Of a stretch of DNA of 64,000 nt, positions 1-8,981 are shown one piece after another. Position 1 is the first letter of the stretch, and the number at the start of each line of letters is the position of its first letter. Below the pieces are notes generated by a model. The model searched no databases, was not told where the DNA came from, and saw only the letters and a list, made by a program, of their open reading frames with translations. This stretch comes from Winogradskyella psychrotolerans (GTDB lineage Bacteria; Bacteroidota; Bacteroidia; Flavobacteriales; Flavobacteriaceae): NCBI RefSeq assembly GCF_018860545.1, contig NZ_JAHKPN010000052.1:62001-126000 (forward strand). Direction: 5' to 3'. A program made the translations under genes and the position numbers.

Positions 1-3000
1 CATGAATTTTCTGAATATTCAAAATCATCAAAAAGAATGACTTGACGCTCATTAAAAGCGGCTTGCCTTATTCCGATATATTCATCCTCTAAATAAAAGT
101 TTGACAAATCGATTTCATATTGCGTCCACGTATCTTCATTCTCAGCAGCATTTGTAATGGTATAATACGGTGTAAATGTGGTATAATCATCTGGATCTGT
201 CATGGTACCAATAACAATCTCGGTTGGTGTTGCATATGCACTAGAAATTGGATACATCCAAAACGAAACTCTTTTGTAATTATCTAAATCAATGAGCCTT
301 GGAGACACCAAGATGCTTTGTTCTGAAACCTCATCGTGTAATGGATGGTTTGTTTCATTCATAAACCAAATTGCTTGCTCACCAGTATGCGCATCTGGCG
401 TATTATAAGCACTATTATTATACACTCTTATCTGCCCTATTTCATCCCAATAAGACGATCCTACCTGTGGTAATAATCCTGTCCAACAATGCTCTAAAAA
501 GCCAGTTGGATGATTTTCGAAACCTTCTTGATAGCCGACCTCGAATCCTGCACATTTTGTTGTAAACACTTGCTTAACCGACCAGTCACTATAACCTGAT
601 CCACAATTTGCTCGTATATAATAGTCATAGTCTGTATCTTCCACTAGATTAGAAATCGTAGTAAAAGAACTATCATTTGCCGTTATAACGGTTCCGGTTC
701 CAATTTCAAAACCAGAAAACCCATATTCAATCTCCCATGATGTAGGGTTTGAATTTTCGTAAGACTCCCAACTTACGTCTACAGCATCATAACGCTTATC
801 TAACACTATTGGATAAAGCGGTTCTGTACATTCTGGAATACTTTCATAGGTAAAATCATCTACGAAAAATTCACTTCCAACAAATTCGTCACCATGCTTA
901 ATGGCAATATAATGGTCAGTACCCGTATAATTATTGAAATAAATAGTATGCTCTTTCCATGCTACCACATCTTCTTCATAGCTTTTATACTCATTCATTT
1001 CTTCTGGTGTAATGGTTTGCACTAAAGTAAAAGTGCTACTATCATTGGGATTGGACATTGTACCGATATGTAAGCTAGACCTATTATAATCTGAACCTGA
1101 AGACCCTTGACGAGAAATTAACTGAAATCGGATTCTTTTTTCATTATCAATATCTAAAATTTCTCTTGAAACCAACATTAGATTATCGGCTCCGCCTCCT
1201 GCATTATCAAAACTATTAAAAAATTGAATAAACTGACTACCGCTATGTGGATATAAGGTTCTGTTTACACCATTATAATTAACATTAAAATCTTCTACTG
1301 CATAAATATTAATAATGGTATTATCCGTCTCTACGATTTTTGTCCAACATGGACTAATTGCATTTTCAAATTCAAAAGACTCAAAGTAATAGGCTTCAAC
1401 TGGCATACACGTCGTAAAAAACGTAATGACTTCTGACCAATCTGAATACAATCCGCCTTCATCACATTTAGCTCTAACTCTTATGCCGTATTCGATACCT
1501 TCAAGCAGATTCTCTAAAGTAAAATTATTTGAGGTAACTATAACCGTTTCTTCAGAATTGTAGACATCAATCTGCTCAAACTCAAGCTCCCATTCTATAT
1601 CAGATTCGCCAACACCCCAACTTACGTCTACAGTATTATCATATACTTGCTCTAAAGTTAAATCTGAAGGCACTTCACACAACACTGATTGAAGATAGGA
1701 AAAATCATCAATAACCACTTGGCTGCCATTATTAGAGCTCGCTCTTTGATATTTAAAGGCTATATATTTATCCGTTCCATTATAATTATTTAAGAATACG
1801 GTGTACTTTTCCCAAGCATTGCCTTCTACACTTCCATCAATAGTTTCTAAAGTTTCAAAGGTTGAATAATCTTCTGGATCCGTGATTGTTCCTACTTTTA
1901 ATCCTCCATCGTAATTACTGATGTAAAATTCAATTTTTTTATCGTTAGACAAATCGGTAAGTAATGGTGACACCATCATAACGCCATAACTGGAATACGC
2001 GCTGGTATCTTCCATATATGCAGAATAACCATCGTCACCAAAATTATTATCGATAACCATTTCAAAACTGGTCGTATAACTATTAGACGAATATTCATAA
2101 GCCATCCAACAGGCATCTAATGTAGAGCTATTAAAATCATACGTATAACCTGCTGCATACGATTGTCCACACCCAATATCTACCGTAATTTTTTCTGACC
2201 AGTCACTACTATTGTTAGTATCACAAACAGCTCTGACATAAAAATCGTATACGAATTCCGTTGGTAAATCTGAAACACTAAAAGGATTAGAATTTACCTG
2301 AATGACCGTACCATCATCAAACCAAAAGCCTTCTTCACCATATAGAATTTCCCATTGTGAGGCATTATTCTCATCATTCCAAGACAATTCAATTTCACCA
2401 TTTGAAATTGAGGTATTTGAAAAATCAGTTGGTGTTTGGCATGTGGGCATGTCAGAATACTCAAAACGATCTAAGTAAATAATTGACGTCCCTCCTATTG
2501 GCTCTTCTTCAATTTGCATATTGAATGCGATATAGGTATCCGACCCTGAATAATCATCGAAGTTGATTGTAAACTGTTTCCAGTCCCTATAAATCATATC
2601 CTCATAGGCTATTGTTTCTTTAGCTATGAAGGTATTTGCATCAGTTGGGTCAGTCATTGTACCAACCACCATATTTGCATTATTATACCTAGGATGTAGC
2701 CAAAACTTTATACGCTTACTGCCATTACTTAAATCACTAAATTCTGGTGACACTAAAAAGAGCTCACCATTTTGCTGGTAATCATTGAATTTAATGGTAT
2801 TTCCACTACCTCCAAGTGGATATGAATAAGACACATCTACAATATTTGTATTGTATACCTCTGGATCTACACTAGGTAATCTCGACCAACAATTAGCAAA
2901 TTCACTATCGTCAAAATTCTGAGTATATGAATCATAAAATGGCCCACAATCTGTGTGAATATTTTGAAGTTTAAACCAATCGCTATAACTACCTCCGCCA

Positions 3001-5495
3001 CAATTTGATCGGATATAAATATCGTAAGTTGAATCTGGGTAAAGGTTATTTATCGTAGTATTATCTCCTATTCCACTGATTATAGTACCAGAACCCAATT
3101 CAAAATTAAGTGCACCGTATTGTATTTCCCAATCGGTTACGCCATTTGTGTTTGTCCAAAGTAAATCTGCTGAACTATCTGATAGTGCTGTGACATGGAA
3201 GTTCTGGGGTTCTAAACAATCTGGCGTGTTTTGGTATACAAATTCATCGATAAAGAAATCTGCATAATTATCTATTTGTACTTGATTAAATGCCACAAAA
3301 CGATCATTACCAGTGTAATTTTCAAAATTTATAATGATTTGTTCCCATATTCCTTCTTCCATATTTGCAGAAGAAATCGTTTGATATGGTGTAAACGTTG
3401 ACATATCATTTTGAATCGCAAGTGTTCCAACGATAAGGTCAGAATCACCTTCTTCATTTTTTAACCAAAATTTTATACGCTTAGAACTATTTAGCTCAAA
3501 TAATTCAGGGGTAACAACAGCTCCTTCATTGTAATTTGAAATTTTAATAGCACCTGTTGATGCCGTCGTATTACCATCTTGTGTAATAAAACCACTACCT
3601 AAAGCTTCCCAACAACTATAAAATTCTCCACCGTATCCATCTTCAAAATCATAAGAATAATCTGCAACAATTGCAGGACATGCGGTTGTAAATTCATTTG
3701 AATGAGACCAATCACTAGTTTCACTTCCACCACAATTAGATCGTATGTAGAAATCATATTCAGTATCACTCTCTAAGCCCTCTAGTATAAATGGTTTTGA
3801 AGTTGCATTCACTAATACACCTGTACCAAGCGTAAAGTCTTCTAGACCATATTCAATATCCCAACTTGTAGCATTACCTAAACTTGTCCAATCTATTGAC
3901 GCTTCTGTAGCATACGTTATAGTTTCAACATCTATAGGAGTTATACAATTTGGTGAATCTTCATAAATAAAATCATCTATATAAGCAATAGTATAAGAAC
4001 CACTTAACTTAAAAGCCACATGATTTGCATCGCCTGTATAATTTGCAAAATCAACATGAATTTCCCTCCATTGATTCCCGCCTCCATCACTAAATGAAAT
4101 ACTCCTGTAAGGTTCAAAAGTTGTAATATCGTCAGGATCTAAAATTGTCCCAACATTTAGAGACGTTACTTCTGGTGAGTATAACCAAAATGATACGCGT
4201 TTAGAACTGTCAAAATTTGATAATTCTGGAGTAATTAGTAAAGCATCGTCGTTAGATGCCACGCGCATACCAACAGAATTAACACCAGAATAAGCTGCTC
4301 CAATAGTTTTTACATAGTAATAATTAGATATTGTATGTGGATATTTTCTCCAACATCCATCTATATTAGGTTGTGTTGTTGTTTCAAAACCTTGTGTATA
4401 ATTAACTGCTACAGCACCACAATCTTCTGGACTACATATTTCTGTAAAATAACTATTATATGGTATTGTAAAATTTGATGTGGCATAAGCAACATCATCT
4501 ACACAAATACTACTTAAAGACGAGGCATTATCTATATTAAAATATGTGAAAATTGTATTATTTCCATTTTTAGCATTGACAGTTTCTAACAAAAACCCAC
4601 TAAGATCTAACCACTCTAAATTAGGGTTGTTAGAAACATCTACTGTTGACACATATAGTCCATCAAGTGATAAATACGCTAAACTGCTATTAAAACTGAC
4701 ATCTAGCTCTGAAATATTATTATCCGTGACATATAAATTATATAAGTTAGGATTGTTTGAAACATCTAAACTCGTTAAATTTAAATTACGCAGATATAAA
4801 CTACTTAAATTAGGCATATTAGACACATTAATCTCCTCCTGATTAGTATACCATAATAAAATATTTTCGAGTGTGTTATTATTTGAAAAATCAACGGTAC
4901 TTAAATTATAACAATAGGTGGCACTAAATAACTCGAGGTTGACATTATTCGAAATGTCTATATTTTCAATAGGATTGAAATTGATTTCAATTGATTTTAG
5001 CGCTGTATTAGAAGCGATGTCTAAATCACTAATGGAATTCGCCGAAACATTTAAAACCTCTAAATTTACATTTGATGCGGTATAAAGTTCAACAAGATCA
5101 TTACCATTACAAGCCAATTCCTTTAAATTACTATTCTGAGAAATATCTAAAACACTCAACTCATTGGCTGCAATTTCTATTTTTTCTAAAGCAATATTTT
5201 GAGTTAAATCAACTGCTGTAATTTCATTATTACTGCAATTTAACGCTGTAATAGATAGAAAACTCTCAATACCTGTAAGTTCTGCGATATCAGATGATGC
5301 CACATTTATACTTCCTGCATAAGCTTCAGCCTCGGTAACCTGAATTTCACCATCGCTATTAGTATCAATAATAGGATCATGATTTAAAAGTGCGGTTTTA
5401 AAATTTGCATCAGGAATGGTTACATTTTGAGAAAATGACAATGATGTTACTGCAATACATAAAAGTATTGTAAAAAGGGATTGGTAAAACTTCAT
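1..5495 (-). CDS. Giant secreted LRR / anchor-J / FN3 repeat protein (C-terminus cut by window edge)
   Basis: An open frame runs without a stop from the ATG at 5495 to the left edge, giving 1831 residues and no C-terminus. It begins with a signal peptide (MKFYQSLFTILLCIAVTSLS, then FSQ). About 280 residues of Bacteroidota-type leucine-rich repeats follow, with recurring LDVSNNPNL-like units (about 5250 down to 4550). Then come six modules of about 240-280 residues, each with a Cys-Trp pair near its start (about 4351, 3608, 2886, 2105, 1342 and 486) and an ending like Y-I-D-D-F; these resemble choice-of-anchor-J (MAM/cleaved-adhesin-like) domains. Five FN3-like domains, recognisable by YDFYIRSNCGG-type strands, separate them. 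Proteins of this build are surface adhesins or matrix proteins, usually exported by type IX secretion; the sorting tail would lie outside the window. The ligand is unknown. Confidence 0.88.
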   Translation of the reverse strand, partial: MKFYQSLFTILLCIAVTSLSFSQNVTIPDANFKTALLNHDPIIDTNSDGEIQVTEAEAYAGSINVASSDIAELTGIESFLSITALNCSNNEITAVDLTQNIALEKIEIAANELSVLDISQNSNLKELACNGNDLVELYTASNVNLEVLNVSANSISDLDIASNTALKSIEINFNPIENIDISNNVNLELFSATYCYNLSTVDFSNNNTLENILLWYTNQEEINVSNMPNLSSLYLRNLNLTSLDVSNNPNLYNLYVTDNNISELDVSFNSSLAYLSLDGLYVSTVDVSNNPNLEWLDLSGFLLETVNAKNGNNTIFTYFNIDNASSLSSICVDDVAYATSNFTIPYNSYFTEICSPEDCGAVAVNYTQGFETTTQPNIDGCWRKYPHTISNYYYVKTIGAAYSGVNSVGMRVASNDDALLITPELSNFDSSKRVSFWLYSPEVTSLNVGTILDPDDITTFEPYRSISFSDGGGNQWREIHVDFANYTGDANHVAFKLSGSYTIAYIDDFIYEDSPNCITPIDVETITYATEASIDWTSLGNATSWDIEYGLEDFTLGTGVLVNATSKPFILEGLESDTEYDFYIRSNCGGSETSDWSHSNEFTTACPAIVADYSYDFEDGYGGEFYSCWEALGSGFITQDGNTTASTGAIKISNYNEGAVVTPELFELNSSKRIKFWLKNEEGDSDLIVGTLAIQNDMSTFTPYQTISSANMEEGIWEQIIINFENYTGNDRFVAFNQVQIDNYADFFIDEFVYQNTPDCLEPQNFHVTALSDSSADLLWTNTNGVTDWEIQYGALNFELGSGTIISGIGDNTTINNLYPDSTYDIYIRSNCGGGSYSDWFKLQNIHTDCGPFYDSYTQNFDDSEFANCWSRLPSVDPEVYNTNIVDVSYSYPLGGSGNTIKFNDYQQNGELFLVSPEFSDLSNGSKRIKFWLHPRYNNANMVVGTMTDPTDANTFIAKETIAYEDMIYRDWKQFTINFDDYSGSDTYIAFNMQIEEEPIGGTSIIYLDRFEYSDMPTCQTPTDFSNTSISNGEIELSWNDENNASQWEILYGEEGFWFDDGTVIQVNSNPFSVSDLPTEFVYDFYVRAVCDTNNSSDWSEKITVDIGCGQSYAAGYTYDFNSSTLDACWMAYEYSSNSYTTSFEMVIDNNFGDDGYSAYMEDTSAYSSYGVMMVSPLLTDLSNDKKIEFYISNYDGGLKVGTITDPEDYSTFETLETIDGSVEGNAWEKYTVFLNNYNGTDKYIAFKYQRASSNNGSQVVIDDFSYLQSVLCEVPSDLTLEQVYDNTVDVSWGVGESDIEWELEFEQIDVYNSEETVIVTSNNFTLENLLEGIEYGIRVRAKCDEGGLYSDWSEVITFFTTCMPVEAYYFESFEFENAISPCWTKIVETDNTIINIYAVEDFNVNYNGVNRTLYPHSGSQFIQFFNSFDNAGGGADNLMLVSREILDIDNEKRIRFQLISRQGSSGSDYNRSSLHIGTMSNPNDSSTFTLVQTITPEEMNEYKSYEEDVVAWKEHTIYFNNYTGTDHYIAIKHGDEFVGSEFFVDDFTYESIPECTEPLYPIVLDKRYDAVDVSWESYENSNPTSWEIEYGFSGFEIGTGTVITANDSSFTTISNLVEDTDYDYYIRANCGSGYSDWSVKQVFTTKCAGFEVGYQEGFENHPTGFLEHCWTGLLPQVGSSYWDEIGQIRVYNNSAYNTPDAHTGEQAIWFMNETNHPLHDEVSEQSILVSPRLIDLDNYKRVSFWMYPISSAYATPTEIVIGTMTDPDDYTTFTPYYTITNAAENEDTWTQYEIDLSNFYLEDEYIGIRQAAFNERQVILFDDFEYSENS

Positions 5496-5594
5496 TTGAT
5501 TGGTTTAATAGGTCAATTAGAGCTCACATTGATACGACAGCATTACTGCCAAAGTCGTAAAACTGTTAAATAAATGCTAAAATATATAACAAAA

Positions 5595-5625
5595 AAACCT
5601 TTCAATACTAAAATTGAAAGGTTTT
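5595..5625. terminator. Hairpin with flanking A/T runs, probable terminator
   Basis: The arms AAACCTTTCAAT and ATTGAAAGGTTT pair across a short loop and are flanked by A-rich and T-rich runs, as in an intrinsic terminator working in either direction. It lies upstream of the giant repeat protein and downstream of the sorting-domain remnant. It probably ended the lost gene's transcript. Confidence 0.6.
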
Positions 5626-5646
5626 AATTATGACTACATCTACTAA

Positions 5647-5816
5647 TCAACTCTTAATAAACCGTTTAACAGTTTTAGTGTTACCAAATTGAATTTCTAG
5701 GAAGTACACTCCATTAGACAAATCGCTAACATTTATGGATTCTGTATTATTGATGTTTACCGTTTACTTTCTTCTACCATTGATTACAATAATACTCATT
5801 TGATTTATACACCATA
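5647..5816 (-). pseudogene. Remnant of a T9SS type A C-terminal sorting domain
   Basis: Read on the minus strand, 5760-5647 encodes VNINNTESINVSDLSNGVYF followed by LEIQFGNTKTVKRFIKS and a TGA stop. That is a textbook Por-secretion tail: the SxLxxGxYF strand, then a basic end with a K-x-x-K-R-F-I-K-type tail. Just upstream in the same frame is NQMSIIVINGRRK, which fits the preceding VYNxxGRK strand of the same domain, but a TAA separates the two pieces and two more TAA codons lie just before them. No body of a secreted protein remains. It is the tail of a lost or decayed exported protein. The stop codons are seen; the gene loss is inferred. Confidence 0.75.
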
Positions 5817-5848
5817 TGGATTATTATGTTTCTTGACAGAAGAATATG

Positions 5849-6817
5849 CTATGAAACCTGAATTTCTCTTACAAACTCCAAAGCGCGTTTTTCATTGTAG
5901 TATATATTTTCCTTATCCACAAACCCAACATGCCCACCATATTTTGGCATTTCTAAAAACAGGTTAGGATTATACTTCGCTTCTTTTACAGGATAACATT
6001 CTGCCGATAAAAAGGAATCATTAAGCGCATTAATAATTAAAGAAGGTACTCTAATATTTGGAAGAAATTGCAGACAACTCGCTTTCTCATAATAATCAAA
6101 AGCATCCTTAAATCCATGTGCTTTTGACGTATATACATGATCAAAATCTATTAAAGTTTTAATTGAATCAAAATCCGCAACTGATATATTATTAGGAAAT
6201 TGCTCTAATTTTGGTTTCAACTTATCTTTTAAATGCGCTAAAAATCGAATCGCGTAATGTTTGTTTTTTAAACTTAATAATTCACCACAAGAGCCTTTTA
6301 AATCACAAGGTGTAGACACCGCAATAACCGACTTTAATTCCGTTGGAAGCTCCCTTCCTTCACCCACATATTTTAAAACCATATTAGCACCTAAGCTTAT
6401 GCCTTTAATATAGATATCATCATATTGTCCTTTTGATAACACATGTTGAACCACAGCGTCTAAATCTTCTGTAGCACCTGAATGATAACTTCTAAACAAT
6501 ATGTTAGGTTCACCGCTACAACTTCTAAAATTCACCGCACAAGCATCAATGTTATGATCATTGAATAACTTTGCGGCTCCCGTAATATAAGGACGCTGTG
6601 CACTGCCTTCTAAACCATGAAGTAAAATAATAACTTTATTAGATTTTTGCTGTGCATAACTCCAGTCTAAATCTAAAAAATCGGTATCTTCTAAAATGAT
6701 ACGTTCTCTCGTTTGCTCTACTCCTTTTACCTTTCGTGCTAAACCTGAAAAAACGGTGGACACAAAACTCTTTTTGGACCAGAATGGTGGTTTGTAGGTG
6801 GATTCTATTACTGGCAT
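5849..6817 (-). CDS. Alpha/beta hydrolase, YheT/EMB8 family
   Basis: The 322-residue protein has the alpha/beta-hydrolase landmarks of the YheT family: the oxyanion segment LLHGLEGS (about residue 87), the nucleophile elbow GISLGANMVLKYVGEG (Ser about 142), and a late catalytic His in YGGHVGF (about 297). YheT proteins are predicted cytoplasmic esterases or lipases; their substrate is unsettled. No signal peptide is visible. The ATG at 6817 gives the usual family length. A long hairpin repeat lies directly upstream. Confidence 0.85.
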   Translation of the reverse strand: MPVIESTYKPPFWSKKSFVSTVFSGLARKVKGVEQTRERIILEDTDFLDLDWSYAQQKSNKVIILLHGLEGSAQRPYITGAAKLFNDHNIDACAVNFRSCSGEPNILFRSYHSGATEDLDAVVQHVLSKGQYDDIYIKGISLGANMVLKYVGEGRELPTELKSVIAVSTPCDLKGSCGELLSLKNKHYAIRFLAHLKDKLKPKLEQFPNNISVADFDSIKTLIDFDHVYTSKAHGFKDAFDYYEKASCLQFLPNIRVPSLIINALNDSFLSAECYPVKEAKYNPNLFLEMPKYGGHVGFVDKENIYYNEKRALEFVREIQVS

Positions 6818-6864
6818 TTTCAGTATTCTGTCTTTAGTTTTTTAATCGGGTGATCAAGTTAAAC

Positions 6865-6978
6865 GTCAGTTCGAGTGAAATTGACTTTTTTCAATTTTGT
6901 ATCGAGAACTTTTTAAAGCATTAATTACTAAAAACTTCTCGCTACAATTTCTCATGCTTCGAAATCACTCGAAGTGAC
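6865..6978. repeat. Dispersed palindromic (MITE/REP-like) element
   Basis: The outer arms GTCAGTTCGAGTGA (6865) and TCACTCGAAGTGAC (ending 6978) are inverted copies with one mismatch. Inner arms CGAGAACTTTTTA (from 6903) and TAAAAACTTCTCG (about 6929-6941) also pair with one mismatch. The 114-bp unit could fold into one long hairpin. It fills the gap between two minus-strand genes and carries no open frame. Its motifs resemble intergenic repeats common in flavobacterial genomes. Confidence 0.7.
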
Positions 6979-7001
6979 AACTATGATGTGAATGTTATAT
7001 A

Positions 7002-8888
7002 TTATTTAAGCACAGTAAACTCAATCGATGAATCATTAAACACCTTATGGGTCTGCTTTTGAAAATCACTTTCCTTAGCTTCAAAAATATTATCTACGTA
7101 CGTCTGTGGATTCGCGTCTATATACGGAAAAAAGGTGCTTTGCACTTGTACTTGAATCTTATGCCCTTTTTTAAACGTATGAAACACATCTTGTAACTTC
7201 AAATTAACTGACGTCTTTTCGTTTGGTACAAGAGGTTCTGGTTCTGACATACTATTTCTAAAACGACCACGTAACACTTCGCTTCGTACCATCATGTGGT
7301 AATTGCTTAGTTTTAAGTGATCTTGAACATCGTCTGTGTTTTCAGTATCTGCAGGAAATACATCAATCACTTTTACAATCCAATCAGCTGCTGTTCCAGT
7401 TGTAGACACCTTTAATTTTGCTGAAATATCACCAGCTAACGTGATATCTCCGTCTAATATTTCAGTTTCAAATGTTAACACATCTGGTCGTCTTGAAGCA
7501 AAACGCTGATCGTCTGTCATGAATTTACGTGGTGTAAATCCAACACCTATATCTTCCGTATATGGCACGGGCTTCATTGGGTCGCTAATAAAATCTGACG
7601 TTGCCAGCATACGATTCGCTTGTTTTGTTAAACGTTCGTAAGGTTGCATAAAGTAATCTTGTTTTGTCGTATTTTCTGGTGGCCAAGTTTCAAAAGACTG
7701 CCATTCTTTTGTCCCTGTATTAAACATTTGTGCTTCAGCCAAACGAGTGCCTCCATCAGCTTCACCTTTTAAGAAATGATTAAAGAACTTGGTTTCCATA
7801 TTTTTCTGAAAATAATCAGAAATACTATCCCCAAAATGAATATTTCCTACCACTTGTCGTTCGCTATTTCTAGCCCAATCACCATGGCTCCATGGCCCAA
7901 ATACAACCGTATTGTAATTATCGCTATTGGCTTCAATACTTTTATAAGTATTAAACGGACCGTATAAATCTTCCGCATCAAATAATCCTCCGACAACCAT
8001 AGTGGCTGGCTTAATGTCTTTTAAATGTTGAATAATGCCTCTAGATTGCCAAAATTCATCATAAGTCACATGTGTTTTCAGTTGCTCCATAAACACATTG
8101 GTACTATCGTAGTACTCATCTAACTTACTTAAGGGCATATGATCTAAGAAAAACTGATGTTGGTCTTCTGTTTTTAAATCTGGTAATGTATACCAAGATT
8201 CCGTTGTAGGTTGATCTTTCATATATCCAAACAAACCTGTGGCTCTCCAATAACTCAATAAATAAGCACCATTATGAATAAAATCATCAAAAAAGAAATC
8301 ACCAATACAAGCTTGAGGAGACACGGCTTTTAATGCCGGATGTGAGTCTAATAAAGAATACGTGGCATAAAATCCAGGATAAGAAATCCCATACGTTCCC
8401 ACGTTACCATTATTATAGTCTACGTTGTTGACTAACCATTCAATCGTATCATAAGTATCACTGGCCTCATCATATTGGGTTCCTGTTTTATTCGGAATGT
8501 AAGCGCGCATGTTATCGTAAACCCCTTCACTATTCCAACGACCTCTCACATCTTGATAGACCATAATATTACCTTCTTCCATGAGGTTTTTATTAGGACC
8601 TAATTTAGCTTTAAATTCATCTTCACCATAAGGCCTACAGCTATATGGAGTTCGCATCATTAATATCGGATAGGTTTTGGTCGTGTCTTTTGGTGTATAA
8701 ATGGTGGTGTGCAGTTTTATACCATCGCGCATGCTAATCATTACTTCATTTTTGGTATAATTATCTTTTGCAAATGTATTTTCAACCTTTTGATCTGGTG
8801 CGGTTTCTAAAGCTTGATGCTCTTCTTCTTTACAATTGAAGCCTATTAAAAACGTAAGAAGGATGAAAAAAATTTTATGGTTTTGCAT
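7002..8888 (-). CDS. CocE/NonD-type X-prolyl dipeptidyl peptidase family hydrolase, lipoprotein
   Basis: This is an S15/CocE family serine hydrolase. After the ATG at 8888 comes a lipoprotein signal ending in LIGFNC, so I prefer that start to one 63 bases upstream. The catalytic core shows the family opening (DGIKLHTTIYTP), the QDVRGRW segment and the nucleophile motif GTYGISYPG (Ser about residue 177). Asp and His partners fit GGLFDAEDLYG and GPWSHGDW. The C-terminal 200 residues form the jelly-roll domain (PxxxxLAGDISAKLKVSTTG). It should be membrane-anchored and face the periplasm or surface, hydrolysing acyl or X-Pro bonds; the true substrate cannot be read. It is followed closely by nothing on its strand except the preceding hydrolase. 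Confidence 0.85.
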   Translation of the reverse strand: MQNHKIFFILLTFLIGFNCKEEEHQALETAPDQKVENTFAKDNYTKNEVMISMRDGIKLHTTIYTPKDTTKTYPILMMRTPYSCRPYGEDEFKAKLGPNKNLMEEGNIMVYQDVRGRWNSEGVYDNMRAYIPNKTGTQYDEASDTYDTIEWLVNNVDYNNGNVGTYGISYPGFYATYSLLDSHPALKAVSPQACIGDFFFDDFIHNGAYLLSYWRATGLFGYMKDQPTTESWYTLPDLKTEDQHQFFLDHMPLSKLDEYYDSTNVFMEQLKTHVTYDEFWQSRGIIQHLKDIKPATMVVGGLFDAEDLYGPFNTYKSIEANSDNYNTVVFGPWSHGDWARNSERQVVGNIHFGDSISDYFQKNMETKFFNHFLKGEADGGTRLAEAQMFNTGTKEWQSFETWPPENTTKQDYFMQPYERLTKQANRMLATSDFISDPMKPVPYTEDIGVGFTPRKFMTDDQRFASRRPDVLTFETEILDGDITLAGDISAKLKVSTTGTAADWIVKVIDVFPADTENTDDVQDHLKLSNYHMMVRSEVLRGRFRNSMSEPEPLVPNEKTSVNLKLQDVFHTFKKGHKIQVQVQSTFFPYIDANPQTYVDNIFEAKESDFQKQTHKVFNDSSIEFTVLK

Positions 8889-8981
8889 ATCATTAGATTT
8901 TGAAGATTGAAAGATATATATTTTGAATTTATTATTTCTCAACAAATCCAAAAGGTAATAGAATCAATAGAAATGTTACGA

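Larger units (their letters stand above)
5496..5848. other. Intergenic stretch with hairpin and decayed sorting-domain fragment
   Basis: This 353-bp gap between two minus-strand genes holds an AT-rich leader (5496-5590), a hairpin (5595-5625) and the remnant of a type IX sorting domain (5647-5816). I see no intact gene. Stops interrupt the only protein-like reading. Confidence 0.7.

Noticed and set aside
4546-4842. 98-residue plus-strand frame
   Set aside because: It lies opposite the LRR domain of the giant protein and reads as low-complexity Ser/Leu, which comes from the repeats on the other strand.
1-5495. CRISPR-like or recent tandem DNA duplication
   Set aside because: Units are 720-860 bp apart, diverged at the DNA level and in a single open frame; they are protein domains.
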